A stretch of DNA of 64,000 nucleotides, from positions 2,356,001-2,420,000 of the forward strand of contig NZ_AP023410.1 in NCBI RefSeq assembly GCF_000193495.2. Reading direction: 5' to 3'. A program made the position numbers and the translations under genes. This document shows positions 26,051 to 35,357 of this stretch, piece by piece. The stretch's first letter is position 1, and every line of letters begins with the position of its first letter. The notes below the pieces were generated by a model. It saw only the letters and a list, made by a program, of their open reading frames with translations. It was not told the DNA's origin and did no database searches. The DNA is from Acetobacter aceti NBRC 14818. GTDB lineage: Bacteria > Pseudomonadota > Alphaproteobacteria > Acetobacterales > Acetobacteraceae.

Positions 26051-28486
26051 ATGGGTGATTTTCAGCCCACTTACCGGAAGCTCGGCCTGCTTGATGGCTG
26101 GCGTGTTCTGGTCGCGTTGCTCTGCCTGCTCATTGGCGCAGGTCTTGCCGCGGGTGGTTTCAATCTCGTCATGCTTGGCGGCTCGCTTTACTATCTGTTC
26201 GCGGGCCTCGGTTACATCGTCCTCGCCATTCTTCTGGTACTGAAACAGCGCATCGCGTTGCCTTTCTCGATCGGCGTCTTTGTCGCGACTGTCCTGTGGG
26301 CTTTCTTTGATACGCCGGAGTTCGGCTACTGGGCGCTTCTGCCACGCCTCGTCGTCCCGACCATCCTGTTCGTCCTCAGTCTGTGGGCTACGGCCACGCT
26401 GCAGTCTTTCGCGCCGAAGACACGCAAGCAGAGCGTACTGGGTGGTCTGGCGCTGACATGCTGCCTGCTGCTTACCCTGTTCGAGGCGTTCTCGCCTCAT
26501 GGCGCGATCCACAATGATACAGGCTTCAGCAAGCTGCCGCCTCTCACTGTCGCAAAAGAGGATGTCCCCGAGGACTGGCAGTATTTCGCCCGTAATGAGC
26601 ACGGCACGCGCTATGTGCCCTACAGCCAGATCACACCCGAGAATGTTGGTCGTCTTCAGGTGGCGTGGGTCTATCACACAGGCCGTCGTCTGACTGGCGC
26701 GGGCACAGGGGTCGATGAAAACACGCCGCAGCAGATCGGCAATGTGCTGTATTCCTGCACGCCGGAAAATCTGATCACGGCTATCGACGGTGATACCGGC
26801 AAGGCGCTCTGGAAGTTTGATCCGCAGGCGCACTCGGCCGAGCATGTCACCTGTCGCGGCGTCGGCTATTATGACACCGATAGGGACCAGACGCTGTCCG
26901 CTGAAGACAAGGCGGTCGATCCGGATGCTCCCTGTCGTCAGAGCATCATTGTCAACACGGTCGATGCCCGTCTGATCGGGCTGGATGCCCACACCGGCAA
27001 GCTGTGCCCGAAATTCGGGAACAATGGCGTTGTCGATCTGAAGCCACGTATGGGACCAGTGGAGAACGGCAAGCGCTATCATCCGACGGGTATTCCTGTG
27101 GTGATGGGCCATACGGCCGTCATCGGCGGCTGGGTGCGTGACATCGTCCATGGCGAACCGTCCGGTGTGGTCCGCGCCTATGACGTGCGCACTGGCGCAC
27201 TCGCATGGGCCTGGGATGTCGGTGATCCGGACAACGCCAATGCGGCAGACCCAAGCAAGACCTACACGCTGGAAACACCCAACGTGTGGACCATCCCGAC
27301 CTATGACCGCGCTCTGAACTTTGTTTATCTGCCGACCGGCAACGGTCCACCAGATTACTGGGGCGGTGACCGTGATGCCGTGAAGGAGAAATTCGGCGCG
27401 GCCATCGTCGCCGTCGATGCCTCGACCGGCCAGACGAAGTGGGTTTTCCAGACCGTGCATCACGATGTCTGGGACTATGACCTTCCTTCCCAGCCGGTTC
27501 TGTTTGATGTGACCAACAAGCAGGGCGAGACCGTTCCCGCCCTGATCCAGACGACCAAGACTGGTAACATCTTCGTCGTTGACCGTCGCACGGGCCAGCC
27601 GGTGACAGATGTGGTGGAAAAGAAAGTCGCCACACAGCCGGTGGCGGAGGGGGAGCATCTTTCTCAAACGCAGCCTTTCTCGGTGGGGATGCCTGAAATC
27701 GGCGCCAAGCCGCTGACGGAAAGCTCCATGTGGGGTGTCAGCACGTTCGACCAACTCTACTGCCGCATCATGTTCCGCAACTCGGTCTATGAAGGGGCGT
27801 TCACGCCGCCCGGCGAGAAACCCTACATTGAATATCCGAGCCTGCTTGGTGGCATGAACTGGGGTGGCGTCTCCATCGACGAGGCGCGCGGCCTGATGTT
27901 CGTCAACGACATGCGCATGCCATTGCGCATGATGCTGGTGAACAAAAAGAACGCCTCGCGCTACAAGATTTCGATGGACGAGGTTCCGGGCTTCATGGGC
28001 ACGCTGCGTCCGCAGGTGGCTGGCCCCTATCAGGGCGTCCGCATCGACATCTTGCAATCGCCGCTTGCCGTGCCCTGCAACACACCGCCTTTCGGCACGA
28101 TGAGCGCCATTGATCTGCGCAGCAAGAAGCTGCTGTGGCAGGTGCCGCTGGGCACGGTGAAGGACACCGGTCCAATGGGTCTGAAGACACACATGGACGT
28201 GCCGCTTGGTCTGCCGACGCTTGGTGGTCCGACAGCAACGGCGTCCGGTCTGGTGTTCTTTGCTGGTACGCAGGACTATTATCTGCGTGCGCTGAACTCG
28301 CTCACGGGTGAGGAAGTATGGAAGGCGCGCCTGCCTGCCGGTGCTCCAGCGGCTCCGCTGGTGTTTCGCTCTCCGAAAACGGGCAAGGAATATGTGGTGA
28401 TTTCAGCTGGCGGCATGAGCCATTCGCCGGATGTGAGCGACGAGATTATCGCTTACACATTGCCGGATGATGCGACGGCGCATTGA
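26051..28486 (+). CDS. gcd: Membrane-bound PQQ-dependent glucose dehydrogenase
   Basis: An 811-residue quinoprotein. From ATG 26051 (GGAGAG 10 bases upstream) the first 150 residues form five TM segments, followed by a PQQ-type eight-bladed propeller (EDWQYFARNEHGTRYVPYSQ, VAWVYHTGRR, VHHDVWDYDLPSQPVLFD, YYLRALNSLTGEEVWKARL). It oxidises glucose to glucono-1,5-lactone in the periplasm and passes electrons to ubiquinone, which CioAB in this window could reoxidise. The 55-codon upstream extension of the frame lacks family similarity and is rejected. Length fits mGDH (about 800). A gluconolactonase gene lies about 7 kb away. Confidence 0.96.
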   Translation: MGDFQPTYRKLGLLDGWRVLVALLCLLIGAGLAAGGFNLVMLGGSLYYLFAGLGYIVLAILLVLKQRIALPFSIGVFVATVLWAFFDTPEFGYWALLPRLVVPTILFVLSLWATATLQSFAPKTRKQSVLGGLALTCCLLLTLFEAFSPHGAIHNDTGFSKLPPLTVAKEDVPEDWQYFARNEHGTRYVPYSQITPENVGRLQVAWVYHTGRRLTGAGTGVDENTPQQIGNVLYSCTPENLITAIDGDTGKALWKFDPQAHSAEHVTCRGVGYYDTDRDQTLSAEDKAVDPDAPCRQSIIVNTVDARLIGLDAHTGKLCPKFGNNGVVDLKPRMGPVENGKRYHPTGIPVVMGHTAVIGGWVRDIVHGEPSGVVRAYDVRTGALAWAWDVGDPDNANAADPSKTYTLETPNVWTIPTYDRALNFVYLPTGNGPPDYWGGDRDAVKEKFGAAIVAVDASTGQTKWVFQTVHHDVWDYDLPSQPVLFDVTNKQGETVPALIQTTKTGNIFVVDRRTGQPVTDVVEKKVATQPVAEGEHLSQTQPFSVGMPEIGAKPLTESSMWGVSTFDQLYCRIMFRNSVYEGAFTPPGEKPYIEYPSLLGGMNWGGVSIDEARGLMFVNDMRMPLRMMLVNKKNASRYKISMDEVPGFMGTLRPQVAGPYQGVRIDILQSPLAVPCNTPPFGTMSAIDLRSKKLLWQVPLGTVKDTGPMGLKTHMDVPLGLPTLGGPTATASGLVFFAGTQDYYLRALNSLTGEEVWKARLPAGAPAAPLVFRSPKTGKEYVVISAGGMSHSPDVSDEIIAYTLPDDATAH

Positions 28487-28493
28487 TTAACCA

Positions 28494-28567
28494 AAGTTTT
28501 TGGTGAAGCTTTTTGAAAAAAGCTTCAGGGAACGTCGCCTTTTTGAAAAAGGCGACCCCCAAAAACT
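28494..28567 (+). repeat. Nested palindromic intergenic repeat, copy 2
   Basis: AAGTTTTTGG at the left pairs with CCAAAAACTT at the right; inside are two hairpins, GAAGCTTTTTGAAAAAAGCTTC and GTCGCCTTTTTGAAAAAGGCGAC. The unit lies directly after the gcd stop codon. Confidence 0.85.
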
Positions 28568-28580
28568 TCCTCTTGTTTCA

Positions 28581-28614
28581 GGGCGGATATCCCACCGGGA
28601 TATCCGCCCTTTCC
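28581..28614. terminator. Bidirectional terminator between gcd and the aldehyde dehydrogenase relic
   Basis: GGGCGGATATCCC and GATATCCGCCC form a strong stem with a short loop, followed by TTTCC, between convergent genes. Confidence 0.7.
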
Positions 28615-28617
28615 ATA

Positions 28618-29839
28618 TCAGGCGTTCAGATAGATGGTTTTTGTATCCACATAGGCTTCAAGCCCGTGCTGACCATCTTCGCCGCCGAGACCGCTTTCGC
28701 CATAGCCGTTGTCACACCCGTCAGCAGGGTTGGCGCATAAAAACAGCCCTTGTCATAAATACCACCTGTCAGACGCTTGCCGCCAATTTCCAGCTTCGCC
28801 CCCTGAGAGACCGCTTTTTCAACGATCTCATGCACCTTCTTCAGTTCATCCTCGCTGACCTTCGACCCCATGTCCGTTGCTGGGTCCATCGGATCACCGA
28901 CTTTCAGCGCCTTGATTTTCTCACGCAGTTTCTCGGCAAACTGGTCGTAGATGGCCTCATGCACATAGGTGCGTTCATTGCTGGTGCAGATCTGTCCCGC
29001 ATTGCCAAAGCGCGCCACGACAGCGGCTTCGACCGCCTTGTCGAGGTCGGCGTCATTCATGACAATGAACGGCGCCTTGCCGCCCAGTTCCAGCCGCACT
29101 TCTTTCAGGTGTTCGGCGGCAGCGGTCATGATCTTCTTACCGGCAGGTGTCGAACCGGTCATGGTGATCAGTCTCGTGTCCGGGTGTGCGACAATCGGCA
29201 CACCCACTTCCGGTCCATCGCCGGTCACGATATTGACCGCGCCCGCCGGAATGCCCGCTTCCTCCACCAGCTTCGCCAGCGCCAGCGCGGAAAGCGGTGT
29301 CAGTTCATGCGGCTTGAGAACGATGGTGTTGCCTGCCGCAATCACCGGAGCGATTTTCCGGGCACAGAGCGCCAGCGGGAAATTCCACGCAGCAATGGCG
29401 CCGACGACGCCATGTGGCACTCGGTCAATCAGGATCTTTTCGCCCGGACGCTCTCCGGGGATGATCTCGCCTTCAAGACGACGGGTGTTTTCCGCGGCGA
29501 AACGCAGCAGGGCGATGGCGAAATCAACCTCTCCTGTGCCTCCTTCAGCGTTTTTCCCATTTCGGAGGTGATGGTTCTGGCAAGCGTTTCTTTGTCGCGT
29601 GCAACCAGATCACGCAATTTATACAGCGCATCGGCACGTTTGGATGCGGGGGTATCACGCCAGGCCGGAAACGCTTTTCTGGCAGCCTCTACCGCAATCT
29701 TGACGTCCTGCTCCTGCCCTCGCGCAGCCTCTCCGACAACATCACCGGTCGCCGGATTGCGGATTTGCGTCCATTCGCCGCTGGCGGGTTTTGTCCAGGA
29801 ACCATCAATAAAAAGGTTATATCGTGTCTGGGAAGGCAT
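28618..29839 (-). pseudogene. Aldehyde dehydrogenase (AldA-like), frameshifted and internally deleted
   Basis: The N-terminal part from ATG 29839 (MPSQTRYNLFIDGSW) runs as a normal NAD(P)-dependent aldehyde dehydrogenase to EMGKTLKEAQ, then shifts frame near 29530. The next frame continues with VPHGVVGAIAAWNFPLALCARK, the catalytic region with GQICTSNERTYVH (Cys nucleophile) and PTLLTGVT. There the gene jumps, out of frame, to GYGESGLGGEDGQHGLEAYV and the normal C-terminus KTIYLNA. Roughly 110 residues between those points (including the EEIFGPV region) are missing. Two independent lesions make this a pseudogene rather than a sequencing slip. The closest recognisable type is lactaldehyde/glycolaldehyde dehydrogenase. 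Confidence 0.85.
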
Positions 29840-30066
29840 GCGTAAATCTCTGCTTCTGAAATCTTGTAAAATGCGATTTCGGCTCAGGGTCATTTTACCG
29901 ACAGCATGGTGTCGAAGACCGGAACCAGCCCGTCAGGAAACGGGAAACCGCCTTGCGTCCGCCATGACGACGGACGCACATATTTTTTCTAACTTTGCAA
30001 AACAGGGATCGTTCCCTGACGTGCATGCATGACTGCTTGAAACAGCCTGCAAGGTAGGGAAATCAT

Positions 30067-30417
30067 TCAGATCCTGAAAAAATCAGCATATTTTTCAGGC
30101 TTGAAACCGATGACCAGTGTTGAGGCTTCCAGAACTGGACGGCGGATCATCGAGGGATTGTCGATCATGAGCTGAATGGCTTTTTCTTCAGTCAGGTCTG
30201 CCTTGTCTGCATCAGGCAGCTTCCGGAATGTCGTGCCGGAGCGATTGATCAGTTCTTCCCATCCCACTTTTTTGACCCAGTCGAGCAGACGGGCGCGATC
30301 CACGCCTTCCTTCTTGTAGTCATGAAACGTGTAAGCAATGTCGTGTGCATCCAGCCACGCCATCGCTTTTTTCATGGTGTCACATGATCTGATTCCATAA
30401 ATCGCAACGGTCATCAT
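30067..30417 (-). CDS. ArsC/Spx-family protein, YffB-like
   Basis: A 116-residue thioredoxin-fold protein. VAIYGIRSCDTMKKAMAWL carries a single CxxM-type active-site region (Cys then DTMKKA) characteristic of YffB/Spx-like proteins, with TFRKLPDADKADLTEEKAIQ and SMIRRPVLE. It lacks the HNPxCGTSRN signature of true arsenate reductases. YffB-like proteins are proposed glutathione-dependent thiol reductases; role unproven. The start could be the first or second of two adjacent ATG codons. Confidence 0.85.
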   Translation of the reverse strand: MMTVAIYGIRSCDTMKKAMAWLDAHDIAYTFHDYKKEGVDRARLLDWVKKVGWEELINRSGTTFRKLPDADKADLTEEKAIQLMIDNPSMIRRPVLEASTLVIGFKPEKYADFFRI

Positions 30418-30498
30418 TCAGAATCCTTGAAATGGAGCTTGAAATTTAAGGTCTAAAAAGAATTTGTAAATTATTGGCAGGATCAATGTGACCTTGCA

Positions 30499-31311
30499 TC
30501 AGGAGGCGCGAAGACGCTGCCGCAACGCCTGCACTTCCGCCGTAAGATGAGAAATCAGAAAATCTTTTGTGCTGTGACGAACAAACCGTTCATAGGCAGG
30601 AGCTGCGGCCGTATAACCATTCCATTCTCCTCCACACAAGGGGTCCATGAGCAGGGCATCAAAACCTATTGGAACGGCTTCCTCGTCTGACGGCGGGGTA
30701 TAACCGAAGAGAGCGTAGTCCCGCCGATAAAACCTCATGAGAAGCGCCTTCATCTTCTGCTCAATGTCTGCTGAAAGGCTCTCTGTCATCGATACAGGCA
30801 TGGGTGGCAGAGTATCGACTGCCTTGAAAAAATCGTCACTCATGCCGCAGATCATTCCGACGGCCCTCAGGTCCTCAGGCAGGGATTCAGTGCGTACGAT
30901 AAAATCGGCATATCTCTTGTTGCCAAGGTGTGTGAAACGAAATTGCGGAATGAAATGAACATAGCGGGGATCATATGAAATCCGCACTTCATCGAGTTCT
31001 TCCAGAACCTGAAGCGCATCCTGCTTCCTGTGCTGCTTCATATGCTCTTTCAAAGAGCTCACGAAACGGCTCCATGGATCACGAACAACAGCGATAACCG
31101 TGCAGGAGCGGATCTGATCCCACTCTTCTGTCTGACACAGGATATGGAGCGGTATATGGGCCTGATCGACCCATTCTCCCGTCGTGCGGAGCCATGTCCA
31201 GTCCCACCATGGTCCTGTGGCGGCGAGTGATGAAAATGCTTTCCGGAGTGCTTTTCCACCACATTTTGGCGTGTGGAGAATCAGCGTTCTGTCATTTTCG
31301 AGCAGGATCAT
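30499..31311 (-). CDS. Sulfotransferase-family protein
   Basis: A 270-residue protein with LILHTPKCGGKALRKAF near the N-terminus, corresponding to the 5'-phosphosulfate-binding loop, and TVIAVVRDPWSRFVSSLKEH, the 3'-phosphate-binding motif of PAPS-dependent sulfotransferases (Sulfotransfer_2 type). No signal peptide or membrane segment is visible. It lies beside a GT25 glycosyltransferase on the same strand, 44 bases downstream, so the pair may modify a surface glycan. The acceptor is unknown. Confidence 0.8.
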   Translation of the reverse strand: MILLENDRTLILHTPKCGGKALRKAFSSLAATGPWWDWTWLRTTGEWVDQAHIPLHILCQTEEWDQIRSCTVIAVVRDPWSRFVSSLKEHMKQHRKQDALQVLEELDEVRISYDPRYVHFIPQFRFTHLGNKRYADFIVRTESLPEDLRAVGMICGMSDDFFKAVDTLPPMPVSMTESLSADIEQKMKALLMRFYRRDYALFGYTPPSDEEAVPIGFDALLMDPLCGGEWNGYTAAAPAYERFVRHSTKDFLISHLTAEVQALRQRLRAS

Positions 31312-31355
31312 CGTACATTCCTACAGCCCGGTCGGCACATTACGGTTCCAGCCTG

Positions 31356-32087
31356 TCACGAGTTGATGATTGTCGATTTCGCATGCTCGTTTCTGGAGAT
31401 GCAGAGAGAGGGAAAGCAGCAGAAAGCATCTATCTTCTCATAGTGATGGCACATCACATGATCGAGCGATGTGTTGCGCAGCGTCTCGTTGGTCCTGCGA
31501 TGCCAGTATTCTGCATTCTGAAGCGGCAGGCAGAGATCGAGAAGACGCCGCGCTCCTTTGGGGGATATGGCATACCCACAGATACCCAGCGCCTTGAACA
31601 GTTTGAAGGGAGACGCGTTGACAGGCCGACTGCGATAACGCTCCACGCCAAGACGCATCAGCGTCTGGTTGAAGTTTGCGACGCAATAGGTGACGCCCGG
31701 CAGCAGATCAAAGACAAGATTGACGTCGTAATTATAGCCCCAGAGGATGATATCCCACTCATTTTCAAGGGATTCTATGATTCTTTTGGATTCTTCCTGA
31801 AAGTTGCTACTCAGAATGGCGTCGTCTTCAAAAATGGAGACTGCCTGCTCATTTTCCACGACAGCATTCCACAGCAGAATGTGGGAAAGCGCCGAGCCAA
31901 CAGCGCCACGACTGTAGCAGAGGTCGGGTGCAATAAGGCCCGCCGACTGTAATTCCTGCATGTCGAGTGTCTGACCGTCGATCGCACTGAAACGCCCGAT
32001 GTCTGCAATAGAACCGTTCATCTGACAGAAGCTGTCATAACGTTCTACGTCACAGTCGCGATTGATCACCATCAGTTTCATATGCAC
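31356..32087 (-). CDS. Glycosyltransferase family 25 (LPS/capsule type)
   Basis: A 243-residue protein with the GT25 pattern: KLMVINRDCDVERYDSF at the start, SRGAVGSALSHILLWNAVV, the DxD-like metal site SIFEDDAIL and GYAISPKGARRLLDLCLP. GT25 enzymes add galactose or glucose to lipooligosaccharide. Start may be ATG 32087 or the ATG two codons later. It probably forms a transcription unit with the sulfotransferase gene that follows. Acceptor and donor cannot be told from sequence. Confidence 0.88.
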   Translation of the reverse strand: MHMKLMVINRDCDVERYDSFCQMNGSIADIGRFSAIDGQTLDMQELQSAGLIAPDLCYSRGAVGSALSHILLWNAVVENEQAVSIFEDDAILSSNFQEESKRIIESLENEWDIILWGYNYDVNLVFDLLPGVTYCVANFNQTLMRLGVERYRSRPVNASPFKLFKALGICGYAISPKGARRLLDLCLPLQNAEYWHRRTNETLRNTSLDHVMCHHYEKIDAFCCFPSLCISRNEHAKSTIINS

Positions 32088-32468
32088 GGCACCCGAATTT
32101 TTTTTCGGATTTGATCTTGGCCCTGAATATTAAAGGTAATTCTAAGGATCAGGCGAACATTACATTTCGTTTCAAAATATTATAGATTGATGTTTTTCTG
32201 CTGCCGCCCTCAACTCTAAAAGATTTACACAGCGGCTTTATGTGATCTCTGGTGCGGATGACGCCGAGCGATCTGTCGCTGCGAGCCGTGTTTACCTCTG
32301 GAAAAAATGAGATCCGGCCCGCTTCTGATCCTGCATGTCTCGTCGTATTCAGAGAGGAGAGCAGCCTCATGAACGAACACAGCATCTCACTTCCGCTCCC
32401 TCACCTGTGTATGATTTATGCACAGAAATGCCGCTGACCTACTCAGTCAAAGTGCATTTCACCCTAAC
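32088..32468. other. Gene-free intergenic region
   Basis: Between the GT25 gene and the cio operon, both on the minus strand, I see no supportable coding region. It should contain the promoter of the GT25-sulfotransferase unit (AT-rich part 32090-32210) and the end of the cio transcript; no clear hairpin terminator was seen. Confidence 0.5.
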
Positions 32469-32621
32469 TTAATGCGGCACAAAAAACTTCAAGACAGAAG
32501 CGGCTGCGATAAATCCGACGGTGCTCATGGCCCATATGGCGACGAACCACCCGAACCGGCGCAGCGGACTGCGGGGGGCTTTCTCCCCCCGACCGGAAAC
32601 GATGGCGTCAGTGATACGCAT
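32469..32621 (-). CDS. DUF2474 small membrane protein of the cio operon
   Basis: About 50 residues from ATG 32621 (MRITDAIVSG), overlapping the end of cioB by 14 bases. The single hydrophobic segment, RRFGWFVAIWAMSTVGFIAA, followed by a short LKFFVPH tail, is the DUF2474 pattern found after cyanide-insensitive bd oxidase genes. It is analogous to CydX, which stabilises the bd oxidase. An upstream ATG at 32651 would add ten residues and lie deeper in cioB. Confidence 0.75.
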   Translation of the reverse strand: MRITDAIVSGRGEKAPRSPLRRFGWFVAIWAMSTVGFIAAASVLKFFVPH

Positions 32622-33627
32622 CGGCTTCTGTGACCTTTCCGCGGAAAACACGATAGGAATAGATTGTATAGGTCAGGATGATGGGCAGCAGAATAGCTGT
32701 GCCAACCAGCTGGAACGCCTGACTCGAAGGCGGCGAGGACACATCCCACAGGGTCAGGGACGGCGGCACCATATAGGGGAAAATGGAAATCCCCAGACCG
32801 GTGAAGCAGAGAAAGAACCAGCCCAGCGCGCAGAGAAATGGCGTAACTGGGTGTTCCCTCTGCAATCCGCGGACAAACAGGAACCCCAGCAGCATGACCA
32901 ACAGAGGCACGGGCGCGACAAACACGATGTTCGGCCAGTCTGTCCACCGCACGAGATACGGCTCATGGAGCATGGGCGTCCAGAGACTGACGGCGATGAT
33001 GCCGAGGAACAGACCGATAGCCAGACGCCGCGCCCAGAAGCGACAGCTTGCTTCCAGCACACCTGTGGTGCGCCAGACCAGCCAGCAAGCGCCAAGCAGG
33101 GCGTAACCGCACATCACGGACAATCCGCAAAGAATGCTGAAAGGCGTCAGCCAGTCGAGCGGACCGCCGTTGAAAGCGCCTTTTGTTACGGACACGCCCT
33201 GAATGATACCGCCCAGAATGGCGCCCTGACAGAAAGCAGCGATAGCAGATCCTCCAAAGAAGGCCAGATCCCAGAGAGCAGAACGCCCGCTATCGCGTGT
33301 CATGATACGGAATTCGAAAGCGACTCCGCGAAAGATCAGCGCCAGAACCATCAGAAGAATTGGAAGATACAATGCCGGCAGCAGTGTGGAGTAAGCTCCG
33401 GGGAAGACGCCATAAAGCGTAGCGCCCCCGAGAATCATCCAGGTTTCGTTGCCGTCCCATACGGGGGCGACAGTATTGACCATGACATCCCGTCGGCCCC
33501 GATCTCGCTCGACGGCGAACAACATGCCGATCCCGAGGTCGAAGCCATCCAGAATGACATAGATAAGGATTGCGGCGGCCAGGATCACCGTCCAGATGAC
33601 CGGTAGCCAGTAAGCTGCACCACTCAT
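32608..33627 (-). CDS. cioB: Cyanide-insensitive bd-type ubiquinol oxidase subunit II
   Basis: A 339-residue CydB-family membrane protein with about eight or nine TM segments. LIYVILDGFDLGIGMLF and the loop VAPVWDGNETWMILGGATLY are the family signatures. With subunit I it reduces oxygen with ubiquinol without pumping protons. It starts one base after the cioA stop codon and overlaps a DUF2474 gene at its end. In acetic acid bacteria this oxidase accepts electrons from PQQ dehydrogenases such as gcd in this window. Confidence 0.95.
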   Translation of the reverse strand: MSGAAYWLPVIWTVILAAAILIYVILDGFDLGIGMLFAVERDRGRRDVMVNTVAPVWDGNETWMILGGATLYGVFPGAYSTLLPALYLPILLMVLALIFRGVAFEFRIMTRDSGRSALWDLAFFGGSAIAAFCQGAILGGIIQGVSVTKGAFNGGPLDWLTPFSILCGLSVMCGYALLGACWLVWRTTGVLEASCRFWARRLAIGLFLGIIAVSLWTPMLHEPYLVRWTDWPNIVFVAPVPLLVMLLGFLFVRGLQREHPVTPFLCALGWFFLCFTGLGISIFPYMVPPSLTLWDVSSPPSSQAFQLVGTAILLPIILTYTIYSYRVFRGKVTEADAYH

Positions 33628-33628
33628 T

Positions 33629-35062
33629 TTATCGCGCTCCGTGGTCTGGAGAGGAAAGAACGGTTTCTGGATGAGACCGTGTGCCGAGAACCGAAGCCGT
33701 GCCCTGTTCGCTCAGATCATGCTCGCCTTCTTCCGGCTGACGGCTCAGCATGCGCAGAAGAATGCCGATCCCGGTGCCAAAGACGATGACGTAAACCACG
33801 ACAAATGCCGTCATGGAGATGGCCATGCTGGGCAGCATGATGGGGGAAACGCTGTCAGCCGTTCTGAGCAGGCCATACACGGTCCATGGCTGACGTCCGA
33901 CTTCGGTCGTGACCCAACCGCAGAGCAGGGCGAGAAAACCTGAAGGCGCCATGACCAGTGCCATTCTGTGCAGAAGCGGGCTTGTAAACAGCCTGCCACG
34001 CCAGCGCATATAGAGAGACAGGAAGCCCGTCGCCGCCATCAGCATTCCGAGCGCGATCATGATACGGAAGGTAAAGAAGATGATCGGCGACGGAGGCCGT
34101 TGATCTGCTGGAAAGTCCTTCATGCCCGGCACTTTGCCGTCAAGACTGTGCGTCAGGATCAGGGAACCTGCGAAGGGCAGCTTGATGGCGTAATCGGTGT
34201 GCTCGGTTTTCATGTTTGGGATGCCGAACAGGATTTCCGGAGCACGACTTTCCGTTTCCCAGTCGCCTTCGAGTGCGGCAATTTTCACCGGTTGATGTTT
34301 CAGCGTGTTCAGACCGTGTGCATCCCCGGCAAGAATCTGGAGCGGAGCCACGATGGTCGCCATCCACATGGCCATGGAGAACATGACTTTCACGGGCTGG
34401 CTGATGGGCTGCCCTTTCCGCTTGTCCCGCATCATGTGCCATGCGGCTGTGCCACCGATGATGAACGCGACAGACAGGAAGGCCGCCATGCCCATATGCA
34501 CAAGGCGATAGGGGAAAGAGGGATTAAAGATGATCGCCAGCCAGCTTTCCGGCATGAAGCGTCCGGTTGCGGGGTCAATGCTGTAACCAGCGGGAGTCTG
34601 CATCCATGAATTGGAGGCCAGAATCCAGGTCATGGAGATCAGGGTTCCGACCGAGACGCAGCAGGTGGCGGCGAAATGCAGTCCGCGTCCGACCTTGTTC
34701 ATCCCGAAAAGCATGACGCCCAGAAAGCCAGCTTCTAGAAAGAACGCCGTCATCACTTCATAGGACAGCAGAACTCCCGTAATCGGTCCGGCCTTCTGGG
34801 AAAAGACGGACCAGTTGGTGCCGAATTCGTAGGACATCACCAGTCCGGAGACGACGCCCATTCCGAACACCACGGAAAAGATCTTGATCCAGTAACGGTA
34901 GAGATCAAGATAGACCTGCTTGTCTGTCTTGAGCCAGAGCCCTTCCAGCACAGCTAGATAGGCAGCAAGTCCGATTGAAAAAGCCGGGAAAACGATATGA
35001 ACGCCTACGGTAAAGGCGAACTGAAAGCGGGCCAGAAGCAGTGCTGATGCCGCGGAGACCAT
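33629..35062 (-). CDS. cioA: Cyanide-insensitive bd-type ubiquinol oxidase subunit I
   Basis: A 477-residue CydA-family protein from ATG 35062 (MVSAASALLLARFQFAFTVG); a 24-codon upstream extension lacks family similarity. Visible signatures are ARFQFAFTVGVHIVFPAFSI with a haem-ligand His, FGTNWSVFSQ, and EVGRQPWTVYG, the GRQPW box. The quinol-binding Q-loop is of the short type, fitting the Cio class rather than E. coli CydAB. First gene of cioA-cioB-DUF2474. Promoter presumably lies in the AT-rich 35063-35255 segment. Confidence 0.95.
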   Translation of the reverse strand: MVSAASALLLARFQFAFTVGVHIVFPAFSIGLAAYLAVLEGLWLKTDKQVYLDLYRYWIKIFSVVFGMGVVSGLVMSYEFGTNWSVFSQKAGPITGVLLSYEVMTAFFLEAGFLGVMLFGMNKVGRGLHFAATCCVSVGTLISMTWILASNSWMQTPAGYSIDPATGRFMPESWLAIIFNPSFPYRLVHMGMAAFLSVAFIIGGTAAWHMMRDKRKGQPISQPVKVMFSMAMWMATIVAPLQILAGDAHGLNTLKHQPVKIAALEGDWETESRAPEILFGIPNMKTEHTDYAIKLPFAGSLILTHSLDGKVPGMKDFPADQRPPSPIIFFTFRIMIALGMLMAATGFLSLYMRWRGRLFTSPLLHRMALVMAPSGFLALLCGWVTTEVGRQPWTVYGLLRTADSVSPIMLPSMAISMTAFVVVYVIVFGTGIGILLRMLSRQPEEGEHDLSEQGTASVLGTRSHPETVLSSPDHGAR

Positions 35063-35258
35063 TCGGGCGCTCCTTAGAATTGTCGCATGAAGGTAATTCG
35101 CTTTATAACGTCTGACCGTTCGGACAAGTTGCATTGGAATTTTTATTTATATCAGATTAGTTTCTGCAAATAATAATCCATATCAGCAAAGAATCTTTTT
35201 GGTCGACTGATCTTCATGAGCTTGGGTAGCTTCGGCAGCGCCTTTATCTGCAGGGCAG

Positions 35259-35333
35259 AAAGTTTTTGGTGAAGCTTTTTTCAAAAAGCTTCATAGGTAT
35301 TTCCATTTTGAAAAAAGGAAATACCCAGAAATC
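35259..35333 (+). repeat. Nested palindromic intergenic repeat, copy 3
   Basis: AAAGTTTTTGGTGAAGC opens the unit; hairpin one is GAAGCTTTTTTCAAAAAGCTTC, hairpin two is GGTATTTCC...GGAAATACC, and the right outer arm CCCAGAAATCT is degenerate. It lies between cioA and the gluconolactonase gene. Confidence 0.8.
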
Positions 35334-35357
35334 TCTTTTGATTCAGGCAGGCCCCCG

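Noticed and set aside
25982-28192. 736-codon open frame on the minus strand
   Set aside because: It is the antisense shadow of gcd, with Arg/His-rich low-quality sequence and no known motif.
28500-30032. 510-codon open frame on the plus strand
   Set aside because: It covers a palindromic repeat, a terminator and the antisense of the aldehyde dehydrogenase pseudogene; no conserved domain.
30067-30417. Second arsenate reductase
   Set aside because: The protein lacks the HNPxCGTSRN active-site signature and is better described as YffB/Spx-like.
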